A stretch of 20,790 bases of DNA from Phoronis australis (taxonomy: Eukaryota; Phoronida; Phoronidae). Shown here one piece after another: positions 1 through 8,789 of this stretch (the first letter of the stretch is position 1; the number at the start of each line of letters is the position of its first letter). Both the position numbers and the translations under genes were made by a program. Under the pieces are notes generated by a model. It saw nothing but the letters and a program-made list of their open reading frames with translations, did not search any database and was not told the DNA's origin. The DNA is taken from NCBI GenBank assembly GCA_002633005.1, contig NMRA01000110.1, positions 188,001 to 208,790 on the forward strand, in the 5' to 3' direction.

Positions 1-480
1 TCCGATAGATATCTCAATTCCTGGGTTTTTGTTAACAAAATCACTATTACATGACCACTTTTAAAAATTCAGCATTTCACGTCATCCAATTTTTACTCCT
101 CTGTTCAGATTTCATGGTGTCCTTAGGTCTTCATGTCCCAAAATGAAGATGGAAAAAAGATCCTGGATGTGTTCAAGTCTTTTGATGAGATTTGATTTGA
201 TAGGAAACTCTAATTACCCACTATGTGACCAAGTGAATTGTCGTCTATTGTTGACGGCCCTCCCGCAGATAGAACTGGTCCAGGTGACATTAGATCAATT
301 CATATGATTCCTCCAAATCTATCGTTATCTCGTTTAAGCGCATGTGACACCAATGAGAAAATAGGGAAAATTTCTTTTTATGTATGCCACATTGGTGAGA
401 TTTTGTGTAGCAGAATTGTTGAGTTAGGCTGTGAATGTGCTGATTCTTAAAGGAAACTCTCTTGAGTCTTTCAAATGTAC

Positions 481-616
481 CGTACTTCTCAGTATATAAC
501 TTGATGAAGGAGTTCACAAAAACATAAGACAGGCAGAGTTCAATTGCAGTTGAGAAAATCATGTACCCAAAGTCTCCAATACAATAAAATGTGCAGCAGT
601 CAAGTCCTGCCAACAT
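481..616 (-). CDS. Candidate internal exon of an unidentified membrane protein
   Basis: On the minus strand a plausible acceptor (ttgattttctccag) lies just before 616. It opens a 45-codon segment that is closed in the other two frames. The residues are rich in aromatics and hydrophobics: roughly residues 9-36 could form one or two membrane spans, around FGYMIFSTAIELCLSYVFVN, followed by the more polar KLYTEKY. The right-hand limit is a G|GTACAT donor candidate, which is weaker than consensus; GAA|GTACGG a few bases earlier is an alternative. The exon would start in phase 0 and end in phase 1, so it does not fit the phase 1-1 exon series further right and may belong to another gene. I do not recognise the family. 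The frame stays open past the proposed donor, but the composition changes there. Confidence 0.33.
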
Positions 617-1090
617 CTGGAGAAAATCAACAAGTTAATGATTTCAAAGCATTATTTAGCATTTGAGCTACAAAAAGGAAGTTTGAAAGTGAATCTGGTT
701 GTCTTCATGACTATCGATTTACTGATACATCTTGTGTTACTCTAGATACTGACTCTCATTGTATCAAAAGGCGCATACAGGTGTCCCATTGTTCAGCTCT
801 GCCTATTCACATTGCAGGTTGTTGTTAATTGAGCGTTAATAATCTGTGCTGTATCTACAAATCAACTGCTTGTCTTGACATATCATTTGTCACAGTATGT
901 GTTGGTTTGTGGTTTGAACATGAGGATATTGTCTGACCACAAATTTTAAGAATTGAGTGAATTTTGTGTCGTTTCACTAGAATCGGGGAAAGAGTGTGGT
1001 TTCTGGGACGACTGGAAAGTGTTGTGAGTGCCACCTGATAGGCAAGAATGAGAACAGACATCCAGGTTACAAGTGATGTGAATGACTGTG
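617..1090. other. Non-coding stretch with no clear feature
   Basis: AT-rich sequence with no convincing exon. A minus-strand open frame covers 855-1142, including a hydrophobic stretch near VTWMSVLILAYQVAL. Its start lies inside the 41-bp tandem repeat and it has no good donor, so I do not call it. Confidence 0.4.
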
Positions 1091-1209
1091 TGGAATGACA
1101 AATGAACAGCAGTGTGTTGTCAGGTACTTGCTGGAATGACAAATGAACAGCAGTGTGTTGACAGTTACTTGCTGGGATGACAATATGAACATCAGTGTGT
1201 TGTCAGTTA
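1091..1209. repeat. 41-bp minisatellite, about 3 copies
   Basis: Units start at 1091, 1132 and 1173 with TGGAATGACAAATGAACAGC or a close variant, followed by AGTGTGTTGTCAG. The first two are nearly identical. The third has a small insertion (ACAATATGAAC) and ends at a poly-G run (1211-1219). A period of 41 is not a multiple of three, so a coding role is unlikely. Confidence 0.85.
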
Positions 1210-1527
1210 TCAGGGGGAGGGGGACAGTTTTAGCCGTTTTTGGCTGCTAAGAAAGTTTAAAGATGAATGTATAGCTCTGGAGCTCAACTGACTTAAGTTC
1301 AAATTTGACTAAGATCTCTTTATTGAAAGGACTTGGGACAACTTTAATTTTTATCTGAAATTTGACTGAAATTTGACATTTGTCTTAGGTAAGTCAGTTT
1401 TCTTGGAATGGGGCCCCAGAACTGTTACATGATAGGTCACCCCTACTCTGTTTTTCAGATGTGTGTCAGCTGTCAAATGGTTGACGTACAAACACTTAAT
1501 AAACTGACAACAGGCACATGTCTGGTA

Positions 1528-1797
1528 GTATGTCATACATGGTCTTCATAGCCATGCATTCATGTCCTGGCAGTATGTCACACTTGGTCTTTATAGCTAT
1601 ACATTCAAATCCTGACACTATGTCATACATGGTCTTCGTAACTATACATTCAAATCCCGACAGTATGTCACACAGGGTCTTCATAGCTGTACATTCAAGT
1701 CCTGGAAGTATGTCATACTTGGTCTTCATAGCTATGCATTTAAGTCCTGGCAGTATGCCATACATGGTCTTCATAGCTATACATTCAAGTCCTGTCC
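1528..1797. repeat. 45-bp minisatellite, 6 copies, open on both strands
   Basis: Six units start at 1528, 1573, 1618, 1663, 1708 and 1753. Each opens with a variant of GTATGTCATACATGGTCTTC and ends with CATTCAAGTCCTGGCA-like sequence. The spacing is exactly 45 bp throughout with only substitutions between units. Because 45 is a multiple of three and no unit contains a stop in two frames, each strand carries an open 15-residue repeat: MSYMVFIAMHSCPGS-like on plus and MYDILPGHECMAMKT-like on minus. The openness follows from the repeat, so it is not by itself evidence of a gene. A strong minus-strand donor-like site (GGGTAAGTC) sits just right of it near 1806. Confidence 0.92.
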
Positions 1798-1819
1798 TCA
1801 GAGACTTACCCTGAAACAA

Positions 1820-2189
1820 GTTACACTAGTGCAACTTCCCCCGACTTTAAGTTGGGGTTGTTCTCTCAATTTTTCCAAGTCCACATTGCATTTGGAATTT
1901 GTGTCAGAGCTATTAAGCTTGCACAATTCACTACTTTGACTTTTATGGAAGCCAAGCAGTGGTTATAGGCTGGGCCTGAAAAATTGATTTGCACTTGAAA
2001 ATATGGTTTGAGCCTTTAGCAGGTAGGTATTGAGTTCACTGAATGTGTAATCTATTCTGAATGTATAATTTTTAATATACATTGTTTTGTATTGTGGACT
2101 GCAAAATATTTCATTACCCCACCAACCCTTTGTATGAACTTGATAAAGGCCACTGACCTAGATTGAGGACATTAGTTCATGCTCCTGTT
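1820..2189. other. Non-coding stretch with no clear feature
   Basis: AT-rich sequence between two minisatellites. A minus-strand frame of about 45 codons is open up to the donor-like GGGTAAGTC near 1806, but its only reasonable acceptor lies upstream of an in-frame stop, so I see no supportable exon. Confidence 0.4.
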
Positions 2190-2320
2190 CACTACCTTGT
2201 CAGTGCAGCTACACTGTCACCCTTCTAGTGTATCACTACCTTGTCAGTGCAGCTACACTGTCACCCTTCTAGTGTATCACTACCTTGTCAGTGCAGCTAC
2301 ACTGTCACCCTTCTAGTGTA
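2190..2320. repeat. 44-bp minisatellite, 3 essentially identical copies
   Basis: Units at 2190-2233, 2234-2277 and 2278-2320 each read CACTACCTTGTCAGTGCAGC followed by TACACTGTCACCCTTCTAGTGTAT. No differences are visible between copies apart from the truncated last base, which points to a recent expansion. Confidence 0.95.
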
Positions 2321-2404
2321 CTGTTTGTCTCATCCCTGCGTTGTAATTATCATCTTGATTTTGATCATAAACATTTTCTCAAATTGTCTTATTATTTTTG
2401 TCAT

Positions 2405-2605
2405 TGATGTTGTTGTTGTTGTTGATGTTGTTTGTTGTTGTTCATTGTTGTTGTTCGTTGTTGTTGGTGTTTGTCATTCATTGTTTTTGTTGTTTGTTGT
2501 TTTTTCATTGTTGTTGTTCGTTGTTGTTGTTCACTGTTTGTTGTTGTTCACTGTTTGTTGTTGGTTGTTGTGGATATGAATACCCATTTTCCCATTGTCC
2601 GTAGA
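2405..2605. repeat. GTT-rich microsatellite with unique tail, copy 1
   Basis: A long irregular GTT/TTG run (2405-2576) is interrupted by TTCATTG and TTCACTG phrases and followed by the non-repetitive tail GAATACCCATTTTCCCATTG. The part from 2463 is homologous to the copy at 2979-3105. Valine-, leucine- and cysteine-rich frames read through the run, as do glutamine/asparagine-rich frames on the other strand. They are products of the simple repeat. Confidence 0.9.
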
Positions 2606-2946
2606 TTGAGTTTGAATTATAAAGTCCCAGGTCATTTAGTGTAAACATGGGGTCATCAGGTGCATTTTTCTTCTTAAATTTTGACCAATTCATTCATCTT
2701 GTATTGTAAAGTGCTTAAAGTAAGATATCTCTGATTCTTAGCACTAACCACACTTTTTATTGAGTTTACATTTCTTTCCTAATCAGGGCTCGTAATGCAC
2801 TGGAAAGGGTCAATTAGTGCAAAGGTCATCAAATTATCAACATGTATTTTCTCCTATAGTTTTATAGAATTCTTTTTCATATTGGTAAAAGGGTTGTTGT
2901 CAAAAACTTCCCACAACAATTCGAGTAATACGCACGCGCAGAGTAT

Positions 2947-2971
2947 ATTATTGTCATGCCGTGACAATAAT
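2947..2971. repeat. Short perfect inverted repeat
   Basis: ATTATTGTCA and TGACAATAAT form 10-bp perfect arms around a 5-base centre (TGCCG). It lies directly left of the second GTT-rich copy. No function can be inferred. Confidence 0.7.
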
Positions 2972-2978
2972 CTTTCTA

Positions 2979-3105
2979 GTTGGTGTTTGTTGGTCATTGT
3001 TTTTGTTGTTTGTTGTTTTTTTCATTGTTGTTGTTTGTTGTTGTTCACTTTTTGTTGTTGGTTGTTGTTGTTGATGTGAATACCCATTTTCCCATTGTCC
3101 GTGGA
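2979..3105. repeat. GTT-rich microsatellite with unique tail, copy 2
   Basis: This copy parallels 2463-2605 in the order of its interruptions (GTTGGTGTTTGT, TCATTGTTTTTGTTG, TTCACT) and ends with the same tail GAATACCCATTTTCCCATTG. Homology stops shortly after the tail: GTCCGTAGATTG in copy 1 against GTCCGTGGACTG here. The pair is therefore a duplicated segment of ~130-140 bp, not two independent microsatellites. Confidence 0.85.
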
Positions 3106-3109
3106 CTGT

Positions 3110-3539
3110 ACAGGTTTGTACATCATCACGTGTATTGGTTGTGCCAGGTAGACCCTGGCCATACTCTGTGACCTGGTGCATTAATTGAGAGTCATGTAGT
3201 GTAGGTCTACACACTGGAATGAATACCCTCAAAACTATTGTGCATTTAAACCTATGTCAGAATAAGTAAATAGTATTTTAGAAAGATTTCAGCTCACTTA
3301 CATGTCATTCTTCCTGTCCTCATTCAACTTTAGTTTCCCTATAAAACTATTCACCTGAGCCATACTAAAGCACTTGCAGCTAAAAGCATGCTAAATGTTG
3401 GCTCGAGTCAAAGGTCATTCACTCCAAACTGTTCAAACTGTTAGGTTGAAAGTGTGGAGGAAGCGCTTCCAGGTGAGGTTAGACAGTCCTTATCATGACA
3501 ACAATATGCACTCTATTTGCCAGTATTAGTGCTTATGTG
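3110..3539. other. Non-coding stretch with no clear feature
   Basis: I see no convincing exon, RNA gene or repeat here. It forms the left flank of the 3540-5309 element. Confidence 0.4.
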
Positions 3540-3591
3540 TTCTACCGTGAACGTTTGGGTTAACGCCCTGGGCGGTTAAATTAGCAAACCC

Positions 3592-3687
3592 AAAAAATCG
3601 GGTGTGGGCGGTTAACCAGACACGGGCGCTTAAACGTGAAACTTTAAAAAATCCAGGGTGGGCGGTTAACCGAACATGGGCGCTTAT
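3592..3687 (+). repeat. Left subterminal repeat pair of the TIR element
   Basis: Two units each contain an A-rich start, TGGGCGGTTAACC and then GGGCGCTTA. Another GGGCGGTTAA lies at 3570-3579, next to the terminal repeat. Clusters like this are common transposase-binding sites in TIR elements; that role is inferred here. Confidence 0.75.
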
Positions 3688-3801
3688 TATGACAGGCAAG
3701 CGCCCTGGGCAGTTAATCTTACCTCGTGATCGAAGTACCCACAATACACACATAGTCGTAGGTCTACTCGAAACGCGTAGCACTTTTCAAAGAGCGTTAT
3801 C

Positions 3802-3821
3802 GTCACGTCACCACGTGACGG
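3802..3821. repeat. Short perfect palindrome containing an E-box
   Basis: Near this position CGTCACGT and ACGTGACG form 8-bp arms around CACC, creating a CACGTG core. It lies inside the TIR element. Regulatory meaning is not shown. Confidence 0.45.
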
Positions 3822-5190
3822 GAAAATGTCATAACAGCGGATGATCCTAACAAAGGTTATCATGCCCTCAGATTAGTTATTCACTATTAAATTTACAGAA
3901 TTGCTGAGTAATAGCCCCTTGCCTTCCTGCGGTCTTGTTATTTAGCCCTGTAGTGTAGAGCGCAGACGACCAGTGACCACGCAGCCTCTACTTGGATTGC
4001 AACTATTTATCTAGCTAAAGTGCGCGCGTGCAAGCTTCACGAGTTGCAGAGGTCACAGCAGACATCGGGTTTATGGTTACAGTCTCGTACTAGCTGCCAA
4101 GTTCATAGTCAGAGAGCAGTTTTAAAATTGGTTGTAATAAAAGTTTGAAAACCTTAATTCAGATGTTTTGTGTGTTTGGGATGTTTATAGTCAACACTCC
4201 GTGACTCAATGACATTTTCAGCGTATGGTTCTGTGGCTTGCTGTTTTATCTCGACTGCCCGGCATTGCTCACTTGCCGTTGCGCCAAACATGCTCGGCAA
4301 AGAAGTAGGCCTAAGACAAGAATCGGGGTTAAGCGGCCATGAGCCACTCGTCAATCAAGAATGAAATTTCGAGCCACGGCATAAATATGTGGTAAACTTT
4401 AACGCAACAAAACAGCGATGTTTCAATTCATAAACGACCACCTTACCAAACTTCGTGGTGGAAAAACATTTATTTTTCATGCAAGATGTCCAGATTATCC
4501 TATTTATATCACTTGCAATATCGCACTGCGGCACTGTTCGGTCACGTTGTTAGCGCGCAATGTCTCAGTCGGCTGACAATCGTGACTTGGAAATGCCGTC
4601 AAGTAATATAACGGCCTCTTTCAATATGCATCTCGTTTTTTATGGCCAAAGATAGCGGCAGGATTCAGCACGCGCGTAGGGCCTACGTGCGAGTCACCTG
4701 TCAATCACATGTTGGTGTCAAGGTAACATGCACTCCGAAGTGTGGGAACTTGCGCACGTGCACCACTACAAGTCACACATCAAAAGAGAATAGCGACAGT
4801 CCTAAGTAACAGAAATGGGCGTGACTATATACTTCCATTGTCTCATTTCTCTGGCCTGATTTTTTCGAACATATGTTTTATCAAGTGCACTGCAGACAAA
4901 AACTCAGCGCGGCAGACAAAGTCGCTGAAAGCGGAGGTTTTGACGCCGGCGGCGTTCTTAAACTTTGCAAACATGGGAAGAAAATAAAGTGACAAAAACG
5001 TTCCAAGTATTATATTTTGAAGTGAGTCCATGACCCAAGACAATAACTCATTACTTGTATAATTGCAATTCACATTGCTAAACCACCGTCTCGGAGGTCC
5101 GGCGTCGTTGCGCTCATTGTGATCATCGATCTTTTTCTAAAAGTCTTTGAATCGCGCGTTTCCTTAGCACTGGGCGCTAAATCTTCATTC

Positions 5191-5290
5191 TTTAAAAGTC
5201 GGGGATGGGCGCTTAACCGAGAGGTGGGCGGTTTAATCGAAAATCCACCTAAAGTAGGGGGTGGGCGGTCAACTGAGCATGGGCGTTAAC
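5191..5290 (+). repeat. Right subterminal repeat pair of the TIR element
   Basis: Units R1 (GATGGGCGCTTAACCGAG then GGTGGGCGGTTTAATCG) and R2 (GGTGGGCGGTCAACTGAGCA then TGGGCGTTAACCCG) match the left pair in direct, not inverted, orientation. Confidence 0.72.
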
Positions 5291-5453
5291 CCGAACGTTT
5301 ACGGTAGAAGCAGGTGATTGGCACTTGTCAGTGAGCACTTGGTAGGATAAATTGATTGTTTGTGAGCTTTGATGGCTGGGCCTGTGGTGTGTTAGCTTGT
5401 TGTCTTGTGTCCAGTTCTTCGTAATTCCCATTTCTGATACAACATGTTATAGT

Positions 5454-5552
5454 GTGACCAGTCCTGTTATGCTACTTAATTGTTCTATGTGACCAATCCT
5501 GTAATGCTCCATGTCATGAGTGACCAGTCCTGTAACGCCATTTGTCATTTTT
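5454..5552. repeat. Degenerate ~33-bp triplication
   Basis: GTGACCAGTCCTGTTATGCT at 5454 recurs as GTGACCAATCCTGTAATGCT at 5489 and GTGACCAGTCCTGTAACGCC at 5520. Spacings are 35 and 31 bp, and the inter-motif bases have diverged. Confidence 0.65.
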
Positions 5553-6389
5553 AAATAACATTCCCGTAACACCTCATAGTTCTGATGATGTCACAAATTA
5601 ATAGATCCATTTGTGGGCTGTCTTTCCTGTCTGTGTTAGTTGTTCTTTAAAACAGACCTACGTTGTGCATTAGTTCCCGTTCCTTTGCATTCTTTGATGT
5701 TTTTGTGGGTGTGTTTGAGATACGTACTGAAAGTTTGTCCACTCAAGATATTTCCTCCTTGTTTGTTTGATACCTGTCCTCAAGTAACTGAATGTTGTTG
5801 TCATTGCTGTTGTTTTCACTAAAATGACTGAAAATTCAGTGTTATTCAGTGATAACAAAAACACTGTTTAAATAGTCACATTTGAAAAGTCATTGTAATT
5901 AATGAGTTGCCCTTTGTAATGTGTCCTGCAGTAACCCCTGACCTAACTCAAATATTGCCCTAGTGTGCTATTTATTGTGTGCATGTAATATCATGTCATA
6001 TCATGGTTATCGAAAATATTCTACAGGAAATCATTTGGGATGTAAAGGTGTGTAACTGTAGAGTTACAATGAGGGTTTTTAAAAAATGGAAGTTCAGAAA
6101 ACTGGCGTTATGAAGCAATTCAGACATAAAAACGATAATTTTCAATTGGTTTTGTACAAAGTGACTACAGTGTTTAGTCAATTACTGAAGGTGTTAAACC
6201 ATCGTTATGGACATGACGAGTTGTACATGTAAGTAGGCTGTTCATTTGGCAAATTAAACTGTTTAATTAATTAAATGTTCTTTGCTAATTGTTTATTGGA
6301 ATAGTTGCTGCAATACATATTTTTTGTCAAAGTTTGGTTTAGTTAATCATTTCTTTGTTCTGGCTAATAACCACTGCTTTTGTCAACAA
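5553..6389. other. Non-coding stretch leading into the satellite array
   Basis: AT-rich sequence without a convincing exon. The last ~150 bp before 6390 contain TTAATTAATTAAATG-like runs and may be a heavily decayed edge monomer of the array, but I cannot align it with confidence. Confidence 0.35.
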
Positions 6390-7657
6390 GTGCTTCACTG
6401 AGAATCTATGACTTAAACACCGCACAGATTTTCTGTTAAACACTCATGGCTTGTTGACATTACTATCAATACAATTCCTCATATTTTTAGAATTAATATT
6501 TTTATTCAGTTTAATTTTGTCATAAAACACAAGTCAGCAAGTGCTTCACTGAGAATCTATGACTTGAACACGGCATAGATTTTCTATTAAACACTCATGG
6601 CTTGGTGATATTTCTAGAAATACAATTTTTCATAGTTTTAGAATTAATATTCTTATTCAGTTTAATTGGTACACCACGCAGATTTTCTTCAAACACTCAC
6701 GGCTTGTTCATATTACTATAAATATAATTTCTCATAATTTTAGACTTGATATCTTTATTCAGTTCAATTTTGACGTAAAACACAAGTCAGAAGTGCTTCA
6801 CTGAGAATCTATGACTTGAACACTGCTTAGATTTTCTGTTAAACACTCATGGCTTGGTGATATTACTATAAATAAAAATTTTCACAGTTTTAAAATTAAT
6901 ATTTTTATTCAATTTAATTTTGAAGTAAAACACAAGTTAGCAAGTGCTTCACTGAGAATTTATAACTTAAACACCGCACATATTTTCTGTTAAACACTCA
7001 TGGCTTGTTGATATTACTATCAATACAATTCCTCATATTTTTAGAATTAATATCTTTATTCAGTTTAATTTTGTCATAAAACAAGTCAGCAAGTGCTTCA
7101 CTGAGAATCTATGACTTGAACACCGCATAGATTTTCTATTAAACACTCATGGCTTGGTGATATTACTATAAATACAATTTTCATAGTTTTAGAATTAATA
7201 TTTATATTCAATTTAATTTTGAAGTAAAACACAAGTCAGCAAGTGCTTCACTGAGAATCTATGACTTAAACAACACACAGATTTTCTGTTAAACACTCAT
7301 GGCTTGTTGATATTACTATCAATACAATTTCTCATAATTTTAGAATTAATATTTTTATTGCTGCACTGAGAATCTATGACTTGAACACCGCATAGATTTT
7401 CTATTAAACACTCATGGCTTGGTGATATTTCTATAAATACAATTTTTCATAGTTTTAGAATTAATGTTCTTATTCAGTTTAATTGGTACACCACGCAGAT
7501 TTTCTTTAAACACTCATGGCTTGTTCATATTACTATAAATACAATTTCTTATAATTTTAGACTTGACATCTTTATTCAGTTTAATTTTGACGTAAAACAA
7601 GTCAGAAGTGCTTCACTGAGAATCTATGACTTGCACACCGCACAGATTTTCTGTTAA
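6385..7657. repeat. Satellite array of ~150-bp monomers, left block
   Basis: The anchor TGCTTCACTGAGAATCTATG (or a close variant) begins at 6391, 6542, 6794, 6945, 7094, 7244, 7362 (partial) and 7609. Spacings are mostly 149-151 bp. Three monomer types can be told apart. Type A has ACTTAAACACCGCACAG and ATTACTATCAATAC. Type B has ACTTGAACACCGCATAG and CTTGGTGATATT. Type C (~100 bp) lacks the anchor and reads TTAATTGGTACACCACGCAG. The order is A-B-C-B'-A'-B-A-B-C-A. All contain AAACACTCATGGCTTG. The block ends at TTAA 7654-7657, where the piggyBac-like element begins. There is no long ORF and no spacer structure. Confidence 0.93.
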
Positions 7658-8789
7658 CCCTTATCCTGCGCTAGGCAAGGTCAGCCGACAAGTCTATTAT
7701 CCTATTAAAATGCGTCAGGTGTACTCAATTGCCTAAAATAAGCTACGGCTAGACTGCGCAAGGAGAGTGTACTCACCCCAGGACACTGGTGTTTTTCATT
7801 CAGAAATTGTGAAAGCCCCGTATGCTGTTTATAAATGTGAGCATGCGCATTCCACAGTTCATAGTTTCCTGTACACTTTTCTGATTTACAACATATGGCT
7901 GTGATTATTTGTTTCCGAGATATTTGGAAGTTTTTGCAAGTTTTATCTTGGCTGGTGCCAAACGTGGTAAGGTGACTAGTTTCTTGAGGAAGTGTTCATG
8001 GATTCAGATAGTGAAAACGAGCTGGAATTGGCACTCAAAAGTGACGGTGACAGTGACGGGAAAACTAACACAACAGTCACAAGTAATGCAGATTCTATTG
8101 TTTCGGATCTCAGTCAATTTTTGGATGAGCTACCGGTCCCTGAAGCTGAACTTGGAGTGTCCTACGACGATGCTTGGCTCACGCCCTTCAGGTATAATAC
8201 AGGGCTTCTGAAACATGATGGAACTCATTCAGAATTAGATATTTTTGTGACTTTTGCACAGAATAGCTTTGTGTCCCCACCCGTGTTTCAAGTTTTTGCA
8301 CACCAAGGTGAACATCTAAACAGACTTTAGCAAGCAACTGCACCAGTCATGAATTTGTAATCATGCAAAGTTGAGGTATGTTATATACTGTACATTTTGT
8401 TTGTAGATGTGATGTTACAGACAATAAATCTTCTTTACTAAACGCATTTCTCATGGGTTCTTTTTTAAAAATGCTTATTACGGTTTTTGAGCGTCAGCTC
8501 TGTTCTCATGTGCGAAAACAGATAAAAACAAAGTGAGTCCAGTTTGAAAGTTTATAGAATTATTTACACCAAGGCTATGGTAAAGATATGCACATCGTAA
8601 AAATTTCCATTGAATTCTGAACAACTTTTGTGCAGACCACTTTCATGTAAAGTTGATATCACCCCGTCAATCTAAAAATGTTAGGTCATTAATCTGAGTG
8701 ACCTTCATCACAGCCCAGTGCGTGCAGCAGTGGTGACCTACTTAGCTCAGTGCACAGGGAAAGTTGTCTGAATAGAGGCTTGGCAGGAT
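7658..8789 (+). mobile_element. piggyBac-like element, internally deleted, inserted at TTAA in the satellite
   Basis: The satellite monomer is interrupted exactly after TTAA at 7654-7657, and the foreign sequence starts CCCTTATCCTGCGC, a typical TTAA-CCCT piggyBac-type end. The right end, read inward on the opposite strand, is ATCCTGCCAAGCC, matching the left tip after its first five bases. The array then resumes with CACTCATGGCTTG at 8790. Relative to an intact monomer (CTGTTAAACACTCATGGC), about ten bases are missing at the right junction: the last five of the element, TTAA and one A. So the target duplication is seen only on the left. The insert carries the start of a transposase gene, an AATAAA signal near 8423, and no catalytic domain. 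Confidence 0.82.
7998..8330 (+). pseudogene. Truncated piggyBac-type transposase, N-terminal part only
   Basis: A 110-codon ORF starts at ATG 7998, the first methionine of an acidic leader (MDSDSENELELALKSDGDSD), and stops at 8328-8330. Residues ~60-95 follow the pattern at the start of the piggyBac transposase domain: an aspartate/tryptophan stretch (DDAWLTPF), a glycine-leucine turn (NTGLL), then ELDIFVTFAQNSFV in the place of the family's usual DFFxLFFTDELL-like helix. After VFAHQ the similarity ends. The catalytic domain with its aspartate triad is absent; full-length family members run several hundred residues. The location inside a TTAA-flanked element supports the assignment. The product would be inactive as a transposase; whether it is expressed is unknown. 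Confidence 0.7.

Larger units (their letters stand above)
3540..5309. mobile_element. Non-autonomous TIR DNA transposon, ~1.77 kb, family not identified
   Basis: The two ends are inverted repeats. Positions 3540-3568 (TTCTACCGTGAACGTTTGGG and on to GTTAACGCCC) match the reverse complement of 5281-5309 at 27 of 29 positions. Inside each end are GGGCGGTTAA/GGGCGCTTAA motifs. Two ~42-bp units sit at 3592-3634 and 3647-3687, and two related ones at 5191-5239 and 5248-5290. These subterminal units run in the same orientation at both ends, although the outer 29 bp are inverted. A TA pair (3543-3544 and 5305-5306) could be the target duplication if the true tip is CCGTGAACG; otherwise no duplication is evident. 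The interior is visibly richer in CpG than the rest of the window and shows no recognisable transposase. Short open frames at 3526-3844 are translations of the subterminal repeats. Confidence 0.8.

Noticed and set aside
855-1142. Minus-strand frame with a hydrophobic segment, possible membrane exon
   Set aside because: It runs into the 41-bp tandem repeat and has no usable donor.
2241-3232. Several 60-110-residue ORFs rich in Val/Leu/Cys or Gln/Asn
   Set aside because: They are translations of the GTT-rich runs in different frames and have no start or splice context.
4742-5073. Open frames on both strands inside the 3540-5309 element, possible transposase
   Set aside because: They overlap on opposite strands, are under 85 codons and show no transposase motif.
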